A stretch of 42,007 nucleotides of DNA from an uncultured Balneola sp. (GTDB lineage Bacteria > Bacteroidota > Rhodothermia > Balneolales > Balneolaceae). Positions 33,902-41,958 of this stretch are shown piece after piece (the stretch's first letter is position 1; each line of letters begins with the position of its first letter). The stretch lies in NCBI GenBank assembly GCA_913058495.1, contig CAJXQC010000026.1, positions 1 to 42,007 on the forward strand. The letters are read 5' to 3'. Made by a program: the position numbers and the translations under genes. The notes under the pieces are model-generated. The model made no database searches. It was given only the letters and a program-made list of their open reading frames with translations, and was not told the origin of the DNA.

Positions 33902-35308
33902 ATGGCATTAAAGAAAGGCGAAGAAGTCACATTAGAAATTGAAAGTGCGGCTTTTAGAGGAAAAGGTGTAGCCAAAGTTGACGGATTAGCCGTTTTCGTT
34001 TATGGAACAGCCCCCGGCGATGTTGTGAAAGCACGCATCATAAAAAAGAAGAAAAATTACAGAGAGGCTAAGCTTTTAGAAGTTTTAGAACCCAGTAAAG
34101 ACCGTATCACTCCAAAATGTCAGCATGCCAATGTTTGTGGGGGATGCAGCTGGCAACATGTGCCCTATGCCAAACAACTTGAGTATAAAGGGCAACAAGT
34201 AGCTGATCACATTACAAGACTCGGCGGTTTATCCGATACTACGGTCCACCCTGCTATGGGAAGTGAATCTGAATTCTATTACCGGAACAAAATGGAATAC
34301 AGTTTCAGTAATCGCAGATGGCTTACACGTGAGGAAATCAACAGAGAAGAATTTGTTGACGATTCAGGGTTTGCAGCCGGAATGCATGCACCCGGAAGAT
34401 TTGATAAAATTCTGAATTTAAATGAATGTCATTTACAGCGTAAAGAATCGTTCGAGATTTTAGATTTTGTAAGAAACTACTGTATTCAGCATGACATCCC
34501 TCCTTTCGATGCAATGAAACATGAAGGTTTTATGCGACATTTGATGATCCGTAACTCATTTCATACGGATGATTTCATGATAAACCTGGTCACTTATCAG
34601 GATGATCAGGAGTTGATTAAAAAACTATCTGATGAGTTACTTGAGAAATTTCCGATAATCACAACCATTGTAAATAACATCAACGACACAAAAAGCCCTA
34701 CTTCCATAGGCAGAATTGAAAAAGTGATTCATGGTCCGGGTTATATTGTTGACAAAATTGGTGAACATACCTTCAAAATTCACCCGAACGCCTTTTTCCA
34801 AACTAATACAGCCCAAGCTGAACGGTTATATGAAACTGCAAGACAATTCGCTGATTTAAAAGATGGAGAGATCGTTTATGATCTGTATTGCGGAGTAGGA
34901 ACTTTAAGCTTGTTTATGAGTCAAAAGGCCAAAAAAGTGTTGGGAATCGAACTTGTAGATGTAGCGGTTGAAAATGCCAGATTCAATGCAAAAGAAAACA
35001 ATGTGGGAAATGTTTCCTTTATCAAAGGAGATATGAAAGATGTTTTCACACAGGAAATGGTTGATGAATTCGGTGCTCCTGATGTTTTGATAACTGATCC
35101 TCCCCGTGCCGGAATGCACCCTGATGTAGTTAAGAGATTGAAGGAGCTGAAAGTACCGAAATTGGTTTATGTAAGTTGCGACAGCTCTACTATGGCAAGA
35201 GATCTTAAAGAACTTGCCGAGGTATATGATATACTGGAAGTACAACCTGTAGATATGTTCCCTCAAACTTATCATGTAGAAGCGGTTGCAAAGCTTAGAT
35301 TAAAATAA
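33902..35308 (+). CDS. rlmD: 23S rRNA (uracil-1939-C5)-methyltransferase
   Basis: A 468-residue RNA methyltransferase. A TRAM domain (residues ~1-60) is followed by the iron-sulphur cysteines C73, C79 and C82 (CQHANVCGGC) with a fourth in NLNECHLQ. The SAM motif is VYDLYCGVGTLSLFM, with DPPRAGMHPDV and the catalytic Cys in VYVSCDSSTMARDL. All RlmD/RumA hallmarks are present, but the related RlmC or TrmA targets cannot be fully excluded. Confidence 0.92.
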   Translation: MALKKGEEVTLEIESAAFRGKGVAKVDGLAVFVYGTAPGDVVKARIIKKKKNYREAKLLEVLEPSKDRITPKCQHANVCGGCSWQHVPYAKQLEYKGQQVADHITRLGGLSDTTVHPAMGSESEFYYRNKMEYSFSNRRWLTREEINREEFVDDSGFAAGMHAPGRFDKILNLNECHLQRKESFEILDFVRNYCIQHDIPPFDAMKHEGFMRHLMIRNSFHTDDFMINLVTYQDDQELIKKLSDELLEKFPIITTIVNNINDTKSPTSIGRIEKVIHGPGYIVDKIGEHTFKIHPNAFFQTNTAQAERLYETARQFADLKDGEIVYDLYCGVGTLSLFMSQKAKKVLGIELVDVAVENARFNAKENNVGNVSFIKGDMKDVFTQEMVDEFGAPDVLITDPPRAGMHPDVVKRLKELKVPKLVYVSCDSSTMARDLKELAEVYDILEVQPVDMFPQTYHVEAVAKLRLK

Positions 35309-35334
35309 ATCCAGAATCTAAAATAATTCTCAAG

Positions 35335-35937
35335 ATGAAGATATTAGTTATAGGTGGAAACGGAACCATTGGAAAACCGGTAGTTAAACATTTCTCGGAA
35401 TCTGATGAAGTGATTGTTGCCGGCAGAAACAGCGGAGATGTGAGTCTGGATATTGCAGACCCTGATTCCATTAAAAAAGCCTTCGAACAAATCGGTAAAC
35501 TTGATGCAATCGTTTGTATTGCCGGTGAAGCTAAATGGGATGATTTCGATAATTTATCAGAACAGGATTACTATATCGGCATTAAAAGTAAGTTAATGGG
35601 TCAGGTAAATCTTGTTCGTATCGGAAGAAATTATCTGAATGAAGATGGATCTATAACGCTGTCTACTGGTATTCTGGCGGATGATCCTGTAGTCAAAACC
35701 ACAAGTGCCGCAATGGTGAATGGCGGAATTCACAGCTTTGTGCAAGCCGTTGCTTTGGAACTTAATGGTGACCCAAGAGTAAATGCAGTATCTTTAGGAA
35801 TGGTTGAAGACGCCTATGAGAAGTATAAGAACTATTTCCCGGGGCATAATCCCGTGCCCAAAGCTAAGGTTATAAAAGCATACGAACGAAGCGTCAAAGG
35901 CAAGGGAAATGGTGAGATCATCCGATCTTATGAGTAG
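35335..35937 (+). CDS. Short SDR-like protein lacking the catalytic Tyr/Lys
   Basis: A 200-residue Rossmann protein with the nucleotide loop GGNGTIGKPV and the segments AGRNSGDVSLDI and VCIAGEAKWDDF. Where active SDRs have YxxxK it reads SAAMVNGGIHSFVQAVALEL, so both catalytic residues are replaced (Lys by Asn). Related short proteins carry the same MVNG signature. A binding or sensing role, or a reaction not needing the tyrosine, is possible. It follows rlmD by 26 bp. Confidence 0.87.
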   Translation: MKILVIGGNGTIGKPVVKHFSESDEVIVAGRNSGDVSLDIADPDSIKKAFEQIGKLDAIVCIAGEAKWDDFDNLSEQDYYIGIKSKLMGQVNLVRIGRNYLNEDGSITLSTGILADDPVVKTTSAAMVNGGIHSFVQAVALELNGDPRVNAVSLGMVEDAYEKYKNYFPGHNPVPKAKVIKAYERSVKGKGNGEIIRSYE

Positions 35938-35962
35938 CAAAAATTCTCAACCCTGATTATTT

Positions 35963-37336
35963 ATGGTTCAAAGAAAAAGTAAAAATATAAAATTGATGGG
36001 TACTAGAACTCTTTTAAAATGTACTTTAATACTCGTTTCCTTTATCACTTTCAGCTGTAATACCAATAATGATAAAGGTGATGCTATTCCGGCCGACCTG
36101 ATTCCTGTTTTTAATCTAGATACTTTCGGAAATCCGATCCCGGGCAATCCAAAAATTAATGCACAGCTATCAATATCTATCGATAGTGAAACTAGCTTTG
36201 AAGGCAAGATTGCTATAGAATCCAGAGGATCAAGCTCACAAAACTTTCCAAAAAAATCTTATAACTTTGAAACCAGAGACGCCAATAATCAGGATGTAGA
36301 TGTTGCATTACTTGGATTACCAGAAGAAGAAGATTGGGTGTTGATCGGACCTTACAGTGATAAAACACTAATAAGAAATATTTTTATTTATGATCTGTTC
36401 AGGGAAATGGGAAATTATTCGAGTAGAAGTGTACTTGTTGAACTTAATCTCAATGATGAGCATCAAGGAGTTTATCTGCTTTCAGAAAAACTAAAAAGAG
36501 ATAACAATCGCATTGACATCAGTAAGTTAAACCCGGATGAAAATTCAGGAGAAGATCTGACCGGCGGATACATCCTTCAAATTGACAGAGATGATGAAGA
36601 AAAACTAAATGATTCTTTTACTTCAAACTATCAGCCTCCTTTTGCACAAAGAGGACAACAAGTTACTTTTGTATATGAAGAGCCGGGTGCTGATGAGATC
36701 ACAGATCAACAAAAAAACTACATCCAGAACTATATTTTCGGTTTTGAAGACGCCTTAGCATCTCAGGATTTTACTGATCCGGTAACAGGTTATCTGTCCT
36801 ATATCAATGTATCCAGTTTTATAGATTTCTTTCTCATCAATGAGCTTGCTAATAATGTAGATGCATATCGGTTAAGCACTTATATAACCAAGGATAAAAA
36901 CGGAAAGTTAAATATGGGACCGGTTTGGGATTTCAACTATTCGCTTGGAAATGTTGATTATTGCAGTGCCGGAGAAACTAACGTCTGGGCATATACATTT
37001 AATGAAAGATGCGGAGATCATGATCAACAAGTTCCATTCTGGTGGAGCAGATTACTTGAAGATCCCGCTTTTGTAGTACAACTTAAAGATCGCTGGAGTA
37101 AGCTTCGCAACGATGAATTTTCGTTAAATAGCTTGAATCTGATGATAGATAATTACTCAACTCTGCTTAAGGAAACAGGCGCTGCTGAAAGAAACTTTAT
37201 GACATGGGATATACTTGGAACCGACGTGCATCCTAATAACTTTGTAGGTGAAACTTACGACGATGAGATCAATTACCTTAAAGACTGGATCTCTGACCGA
37301 TTGAATTGGATGGATGACGCCATCGATGCGTTGTAA
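35963..37336 (+). CDS. CotH-family lipoprotein
   Basis: 457 residues with a lipoprotein signal (ILVSFITFSC). A second ATG at 35996 would give a shorter leader and is also plausible. The CotH protein-kinase-like core is clear: IESRGSSSQNFPKKSYNFE, the segment around DWVLIGPYSDKTLIRN, QGVYLLSEKLKRDNNRIDI, and the catalytic/metal region NNVDAYRLSTYITK with GPVWDFNYSLGN. CotH proteins phosphorylate spore-coat proteins in Bacillus; in this group the target is unknown and acts outside the cytoplasm. Confidence 0.92.
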   Translation: MVQRKSKNIKLMGTRTLLKCTLILVSFITFSCNTNNDKGDAIPADLIPVFNLDTFGNPIPGNPKINAQLSISIDSETSFEGKIAIESRGSSSQNFPKKSYNFETRDANNQDVDVALLGLPEEEDWVLIGPYSDKTLIRNIFIYDLFREMGNYSSRSVLVELNLNDEHQGVYLLSEKLKRDNNRIDISKLNPDENSGEDLTGGYILQIDRDDEEKLNDSFTSNYQPPFAQRGQQVTFVYEEPGADEITDQQKNYIQNYIFGFEDALASQDFTDPVTGYLSYINVSSFIDFFLINELANNVDAYRLSTYITKDKNGKLNMGPVWDFNYSLGNVDYCSAGETNVWAYTFNERCGDHDQQVPFWWSRLLEDPAFVVQLKDRWSKLRNDEFSLNSLNLMIDNYSTLLKETGAAERNFMTWDILGTDVHPNNFVGETYDDEINYLKDWISDRLNWMDDAIDAL

Positions 37337-37782
37337 TCTTTTGTTTCTAGTTCCTGGTTCAAGGGGCTCGGTTAGACAACTCACTTGCATCACAGTTACA
37401 TAAGACAACCCGTCTTAAATACTTCGGCTTGAACTTTTGTCTCGTTCGAACGGGATATCAAGATAAAAGTAGTTGCCCTCACACTAAGTTAAGCCTGTGA
37501 ACAGAATTCCGTTTCTTTGTTAATGTACTTTTGTGCCGACAAAAGTACCAAAAGCTCCCGACAAGAATTATTGGCGCGAACTACATTACACCGACTAATC
37601 ATTACAAAAGGTCTACCTGCCTATGATGCACATTCAAGAATCACCCTGAGTGTAATGATTGCTCCTGCGGAGCCGTCGATTTCATTGCGTTCTTGCTTCG
37701 CCAATAATTCTAAAGGTCGATGTAATTGGATGCTTTTTCTGAAACCGTTCCCAGTCTAGTTCAAACATTACGCTTGGACGAA
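37337..37782. other. 446-bp repeat-like intergenic spacer
   Basis: Lies between two convergent genes. It is richer in G+C and in CG steps than its surroundings. It holds a 10-bp palindrome CGTTCGAACG (37443-37452), the hairpin at 37525-37548, and a frame (37517-37759) that reads like the meaningless DKSTKS-type translations of dispersed repeats. I see no convincing gene or structured RNA. A degenerate dispersed repeat is the likeliest content. Confidence 0.5.
37525..37548. repeat. 10-bp inverted repeat hairpin
   Basis: GTACTTTTGT-GCCG-ACAAAAGTAC: perfect 10-bp arms with a 4-base loop in the convergent spacer. The hairpin is strong, but its T-run is internal, so it is not a classic terminator. 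It is probably part of the repeat-like spacer. Confidence 0.7.
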
Positions 37783-38964
37783 CTAAACCCTCTCACATAA
37801 AATTGCTCTTAAACCAACTCCTTCGATCTCACAAAAGATCAGGAATTCTTCTCCCCCGTCTTTTAAACCGAATTTCTTTTTGCTCTCGTTGGCTCCCATG
37901 GGGTAATTCCTGACGATCACATTTACTGTGCCGTTTTTTACTCTTTTTTTGATTTCCTTTTTAGATGGTTTGAATACTTCTTTTATCAATAATTTCTTTC
38001 CGGGAAAGTTTTCTATAAGTTCATCAGAAGTATATAAATGTGTATTCGGATGTAGTTTCAGAACACCAAATTCTGAACTGAGTAATTTATAAGCTCCGGC
38101 TTTCATCAAGGCAGCATTTGGCTCATAGAGATATTTTTGAGGTTCTTCTATATCAAAATCACAAGATTCTTCCTGTGAATATTTGAAAGAGAATTGTTCC
38201 TCTTCCCTTTTATCTGAAATATTCCAAGCTTCAATGTCAACTTCTCCCTCATTGTCTTTGCGGAGATACAGTAATAACTCTTTCACTTCATTGTCTACAG
38301 CTACAACCTGCACCATATAGCAAGAACTAAACTGTTGTAATGTCTTCTTGATGTCCAACATTGGAGATGCTTTGATCAACACGTTCTTCGCACAATTCAA
38401 CAACTGCTCTTCCAGCTCAATCACGTTTGGCTCACAATCTTCCAGAGCATACACTCTGTTTTGTGAATCATCTCGCCTGGAAGGATCTACTAATATCCAA
38501 TCAGACTGAACAGTATTCTGATTGAGCTTATCTTCCGCTGTAGCATTTTGAACTTCAATATTGGTTCCAAGAACTTCAAAATTATATTTTGATACCGCGC
38601 AAAGCTCTTCATTCGGTTCCACATAGACCGTAGTTCTCATATTCTGAGACAGATAAAAAGTATCAACTCCGGTTCCACCTGTCAGATCAACAAGCGAATC
38701 CCCTTCCACAAAACGAGCTTTAAACTTTGCGGTAATTTCTGAAGAAGCCTGCTCCAGATTTTGTTTAGGAGGTAATATCAGGTCATAATTACCAAACCAT
38801 TCGGGTAGTTTATCTTTCGCTTTTTGGCGGGATGCGATCTGAACTACAATATCTCTCATCGGTAGCTCCGGAAACTTCCGGGACTGAAGCATAATCTCAG
38901 CAGGATCATCATTGATATGATCTTTTATGAAATCAATACTTTCTTCAGAGAATTTATTTTTCAT
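37783..38964 (-). CDS. THUMP-like domain SAM-dependent methyltransferase
   Basis: 393 residues. The helical N-terminal domain (~1-85) precedes a Rossmann methyltransferase with motif I LVDLTGGTGVDTFYLS (about 88-103) and DWILVDPSRRD (about 155-165), a variant of the usual DPP motif. The C-terminal ~100 residues (LYTSDELIENFPGKKL, VFKPSKKEIKKR, VIVRNYPMG) match the THUMP-like domain found with this group. It probably acts on RNA; the target is unknown. It is monocistronic, facing the crtI-like gene across a repeat array. Confidence 0.88.
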   Translation of the reverse strand: MKNKFSEESIDFIKDHINDDPAEIMLQSRKFPELPMRDIVVQIASRQKAKDKLPEWFGNYDLILPPKQNLEQASSEITAKFKARFVEGDSLVDLTGGTGVDTFYLSQNMRTTVYVEPNEELCAVSKYNFEVLGTNIEVQNATAEDKLNQNTVQSDWILVDPSRRDDSQNRVYALEDCEPNVIELEEQLLNCAKNVLIKASPMLDIKKTLQQFSSCYMVQVVAVDNEVKELLLYLRKDNEGEVDIEAWNISDKREEEQFSFKYSQEESCDFDIEEPQKYLYEPNAALMKAGAYKLLSSEFGVLKLHPNTHLYTSDELIENFPGKKLLIKEVFKPSKKEIKKRVKNGTVNVIVRNYPMGANESKKKFGLKDGGEEFLIFCEIEGVGLRAILCERV

Positions 38965-39000
38965 TCCTATTTTGAAATATAAATGTGTTTCTTATTCAAA

Positions 39001-39121
39001 TACGGGCGGATAGCAATCCGCCCCTACCGTCGACTGTTTTGTACGGACGGATCATGATCTATCCCTACTGTCAACTATTTTGTATGGGTGGATGGCTATC
39101 CGCCGCTACGGCTGTTTGTAC
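39001..39121. repeat. Three 41-bp tandem REP-like hairpin units
   Basis: Units start at 39001, 39042 and 39083. Each reads TAYGGRYGGAT..ATCYRYCC then YCTACYGTC-like sequence and ends in CTGTTTTG; the third is slightly shorter. Unit 1 contains a perfect hairpin, GGGCGGAT-AGCA-ATCCGCCC. Units 2 and 3 have diverged in sequence but keep most of the pairing through wobble and paired changes. It sits upstream of both divergent genes. Confidence 0.88.
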
Positions 39122-39189
39122 ATCGAAAATCTCAACATTATCATTTGCATGGGTAGACCGCAATCCATTACCACTAAATTTTTAATCGC

Positions 39190-40656
39190 ATGAATATAAT
39201 CATTATCGGAGCAGGAATTGGAGGATTATCCGCGGGATGCTTACTCGCTAAGCAAGGCCATGATGTGACTATTCTGGAAAAGAATGAAAGTGTGGGCGGA
39301 AAAATGAATGAGATCACTGCCAATGGATTTCGATTTGATACCGGTCCTTCCCTGTTTACCATGCCTTATATTCTGGACGGATTATTACAGGAATGCGGGA
39401 CTTCCCTTTCCAAAGAACTTGAAATGGTTCCTCTGGATATAAACTGCCGGTATTTCTTTCAGGATGGAATGCAGTTCGATAATTACAGCGATCGTGCGCA
39501 AATGTTGAGAGAGATCCGCAGAATTGCTCCTGATGATGAGAAATCCTACATCAAATTTTTGAAATATGCTGAGTCTCTGGATAAAAAGACCCGGAATGCA
39601 TTTGTCCGGAATCCACTATACAATTTTTCTGACCTGAAGAATCTCAATCCGTTTTCTTTTTTAAGGATCGATGCCTTTACCACGGTCAGTAAACGGGTCG
39701 ACTCCTATTTTGAATCTCCGTACCTGCTACAGTTCTTTAAGCGGTTTACTACCTACAACGGCTCTTCACCTTTTCAGGCTCCGGCTACGCTGAATGTGAT
39801 TCCTCATATCGAACTGAATGAAGGTGGATACTACATCAAGGGCGGTTTATACCGAGTTGCTGAATGTTTGCGTGATCTGGCGACTTCTTTGGGAGTTAAA
39901 ATTGAATACAATGCAAAAGTAGACCGCATTCATATTTTGGAAGTCAAAATTAAAGGAGTGGAAACCGAATCCGGAGAATTGTTGGAGTGCGATCTTGTGA
40001 TTGCCAACAGTGACGCTTCGGAAACCATTCTGAATTTGATAGACGAGTTCAGTATTTCAGCCAAACGAAAAGAGAAACAAAAAGAGCTAGAACCCTCCTG
40101 TTCCGGTTTTGTGATGTTGTTGGGTGTTGATAAACAATACGAGCAGCTCATTCATCACAACATTTTCTTTTCCGCTGATTATGAACTGGAATTCAAACAG
40201 ATCTTTGATGATAAGGTCATGCCAGACGACCCGACCATCTACATCGCCAATACTTCCTACACAGATAAAGAACATGCTCCCAAAGATGGCTCCAATTTAT
40301 TTGTATTGGTGAATGCTCCTTATTTGAGTGAGTCCTTTAGCTGGGATAAAAGTAATTATGGAGATAAGGTGATAAGGGAATTAGAAAATCGTGGATTAAC
40401 AGAGCTTTCGGAACATGTAAAGTATCGTTCTGAGATCACACCAAAAGATTTCTATGAAAAATACCTCTCCAATAAAGGCAGTATTTACGGCACTTCTTCC
40501 AATGATAAATTCTCAGCCTTCCTTCGACCCAGAAACAAATCCCGCGAAATTGAAGGCTTATACTTTACAGGCGGTTCCACCCATCCCGGCGGCGGGATTC
40601 CGTTGGTTGTTCAAAGTGCTATTAATGCGGTGGAGTTGATTCAGAGGTTTGAGTGA
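39190..40656 (+). CDS. Phytoene desaturase family (CrtI-type) FAD oxidoreductase
   Basis: A 488-residue flavoprotein of the carotenoid pathway. The dinucleotide fold IIGAGIGGLSAGCLLAKQG is followed by EKNESVGGKMNE. The family stretch FDTGPSLFTMPYIL and the C-terminal FTGGSTHPGGGIPLVVQSA complete the FAD site. Length fits CrtI/CrtD/CrtN-like desaturases; phytoene desaturation or hydroxyneurosporene-type steps are both possible. No other crt gene is in view, and the next genes downstream are integron-type cassettes, so it is probably the last native gene before the array. Confidence 0.92.
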   Translation: MNIIIIGAGIGGLSAGCLLAKQGHDVTILEKNESVGGKMNEITANGFRFDTGPSLFTMPYILDGLLQECGTSLSKELEMVPLDINCRYFFQDGMQFDNYSDRAQMLREIRRIAPDDEKSYIKFLKYAESLDKKTRNAFVRNPLYNFSDLKNLNPFSFLRIDAFTTVSKRVDSYFESPYLLQFFKRFTTYNGSSPFQAPATLNVIPHIELNEGGYYIKGGLYRVAECLRDLATSLGVKIEYNAKVDRIHILEVKIKGVETESGELLECDLVIANSDASETILNLIDEFSISAKRKEKQKELEPSCSGFVMLLGVDKQYEQLIHHNIFFSADYELEFKQIFDDKVMPDDPTIYIANTSYTDKEHAPKDGSNLFVLVNAPYLSESFSWDKSNYGDKVIRELENRGLTELSEHVKYRSEITPKDFYEKYLSNKGSIYGTSSNDKFSAFLRPRNKSREIEGLYFTGGSTHPGGGIPLVVQSAINAVELIQRFE

Positions 40657-40689
40657 GTTTGGGATTTATTCAGGAATTTTAGAAACCAT

Positions 40690-40705
40690 TTTTATCATGA
40701 TAAAA
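40690..40705. repeat. 16-bp perfect palindrome and nearby hairpin
   Basis: TTTTATCATGATAAAA is a perfect palindrome 34 bp after the crtI-like stop. A second hairpin, CAAGGA-AAA-TCCTTG, follows at 40765-40779. Either may end the crtI transcript. Alternatively, they could belong to the recombination platform in front of the first cassette. Neither has a convincing T-run. Confidence 0.5.
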
Positions 40706-40794
40706 TCCTAACTTCTTTGTTTACTAGTATTTTAGAGTAAATTTTTAGATTTTATCGGGACAAGCAAGGAAAATCCTTGTTTGGATAATATCAT

Positions 40795-40805
40795 GTTAGT
40801 TGTAC
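40795..40805 (+). other. Left edge of first integron-type cassette
   Basis: GTTAGTTGTAC. It is the exact reverse complement of the 5' arm of the attC-like site at 41121-41131 (12 bp if the next base is counted), as expected for the G/TT crossover point where a circular cassette inserted. The start codon of the cassette gene follows immediately. No attC lies to its left, so this is either an attI-like position or a secondary insertion site. Confidence 0.75.
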
Positions 40806-41114
40806 ATGTCTAATTCAAAAAAATATTGGTACTTGATAGCGGTCCAAACAGGCATAAGTCTCCTTGCTTTTACTTTTCTGGAGATATTAGGTGATAGTAT
40901 CTATGTATACTTATCCTTGGGTTTTTTAATTATTACACCTGGTATTTATGCCGCGATCCACGCCTACAAAATTCAAACCAAAGCATTCAAAAAATATTTC
41001 TTCTTAATTGGCACATTTGCTTTAACCGCTACAAATTTAATTGTAGTTGGATTATTTATAGGCCAATTAGTAGCAATATTACTTGGAGTATGGAATTTTC
41101 CACCCCAAGATTAA
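40806..41114 (+). CDS. Cassette 1 gene: three-helix membrane protein
   Basis: A 102-residue protein from the ATG at 40806; a TTG at 40800 lies in the cassette edge. Three hydrophobic segments (about 8-25, 32-50 and 63-95, the last possibly two short helices) make it an inner-membrane protein, ending NFPPQD. No family is recognised. The gene fills cassette 1 almost exactly, starting at its left edge and stopping 6 bp before the attC-like site. That compact layout is typical of integron cassettes, which often carry orphan membrane or exported proteins. Confidence 0.82.
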   Translation: MSNSKKYWYLIAVQTGISLLAFTFLEILGDSIYVYLSLGFLIITPGIYAAIHAYKIQTKAFKKYFFLIGTFALTATNLIVVGLFIGQLVAILLGVWNFPPQD

Positions 41115-41120
41115 AAAGTT

Positions 41121-41251
41121 GTACAACTAACAAGCGTTTCAAGTCGGACTCGGGAAGTGGCTCCGCAGTTTTAACTTTCAGGTAACTGATTAATTCTGTT
41201 ACTTTCAGAAAAATCGAAAACCCTCGCCGCTTAAACGCGGGGTCGTTATAC
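41121..41251 (+). other. attC-like recombination site 1 (complete)
   Basis: The 5' arm GTACAACTAAC is followed by AAGCGTTTCAAGTCGG. The 3' side reads GCCGCTTAAACGC and ends GTCGTTATAC. CTTAAACGC (41230-41238) pairs with GCGTTTCAAG (41134-41143), leaving one unpaired base, the extrahelical base that sets strand choice in integron attC sites. The ends are the R''-like CTAAC and R'-like GTTATAC. The overall layout matches Vibrio-type VCR elements closely. It is ~130 bp, normal for attC. Confidence 0.85.
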
Positions 41252-41262
41252 CCACTAGCATT

Positions 41263-41844
41263 ATGATTAAAACAACTGCTTTTCTATGCTTTTTCTTAGC
41301 TAGTTTATCAAACTCATATGCACAAGATGATCTTGCCTTTCTTCAAGATAAGTATGGCGACATTGTGTATACAGCAATCTTTTCTTTACCAGAGTCAAAA
41401 AATCAGTTTTTAGATGTTACAGGAGAAACGCTTTGGGTAACTTATTCACCTGATTACTTAGTAAAATTGATCTCAAACGATGCCAAGAAAGACCTTAATA
41501 ATGCTTTTATGAATTTAAGTTCTAGTGAAGGACTTACAGAACGTATTGAGAAATGGGTTTTAGCTTATCACCAATTCTCTCATGCATTAACTCTTGCAAG
41601 TATTGAATACACAATGGCTGCCGTTTACTCTCAACCAGAGACCCGACAAATATTCAAGAATATCATAGTCAGTAGAAAAATGGAATCGAATATTTCGGGT
41701 ATTGATATCGGGACTACTTTAAGTTCATCTGAAATATTTTCTTTGCAATATGAAGCATTGAACATATTATCAAACCTCAAAATCAAAGATCAGCTGAGTT
41801 ATTTTGATAATTTGTTTAATACTTTAGCCGTTTTAATAGAATAA
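41263..41844 (+). CDS. Cassette 2 gene: exported protein, unknown
   Basis: A 193-residue protein with a clear signal peptide (MIKTTAFLCFFLASLSNSYA, cleavage near 20). The mature part is helical, and I recognise no motif. SYAQDDLAFLQDKYGDIV begins the mature protein, and the centre has YHQFSHALTLASIEYTMAAVY. The gene starts 17 bp inside the cassette and ends 2 bp before the next attC-like arm, again a compact cassette. Function unknown. Confidence 0.85.
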   Translation: MIKTTAFLCFFLASLSNSYAQDDLAFLQDKYGDIVYTAIFSLPESKNQFLDVTGETLWVTYSPDYLVKLISNDAKKDLNNAFMNLSSSEGLTERIEKWVLAYHQFSHALTLASIEYTMAAVYSQPETRQIFKNIIVSRKMESNISGIDIGTTLSSSEIFSLQYEALNILSNLKIKDQLSYFDNLFNTLAVLIE

Positions 41845-41846
41845 TC

Positions 41847-41958
41847 GTGGGTATAACAAGCGTTTCAAGACGGACTCGGGAAGTGGCTTCGCAATTTAAA
41901 CTTTCAGGTAACTAATTAATTCTGTTACTTTCACAAAAAACCGAAAACCCCTCGCCGC
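41847..41958 (+). other. attC-like recombination site 2 (3' half missing)
   Basis: GTGGGTATAAC (41847-41857) is the exact reverse complement of the left edge of its own cassette (GTTATACCCAC, 41245-41255). It then follows site 1 with roughly 90% identity for ~105 bp (AAGCGTTTCAAG, CGGACTCGGGAAGTGGCT, CTTTCAGGTAACT, TTAATTCTGTTACTTTCA, TCGCCGCT). At 41959 it leaves the pattern: the expected AAACGC and R' GTT end are absent. Confidence 0.8.

Noticed and set aside
37517-37759. 80-codon plus-strand frame as a possible gene
   Set aside because: The translation has no domain-like pattern, overlaps a strong hairpin, and resembles incidental frames of intergenic repeats.
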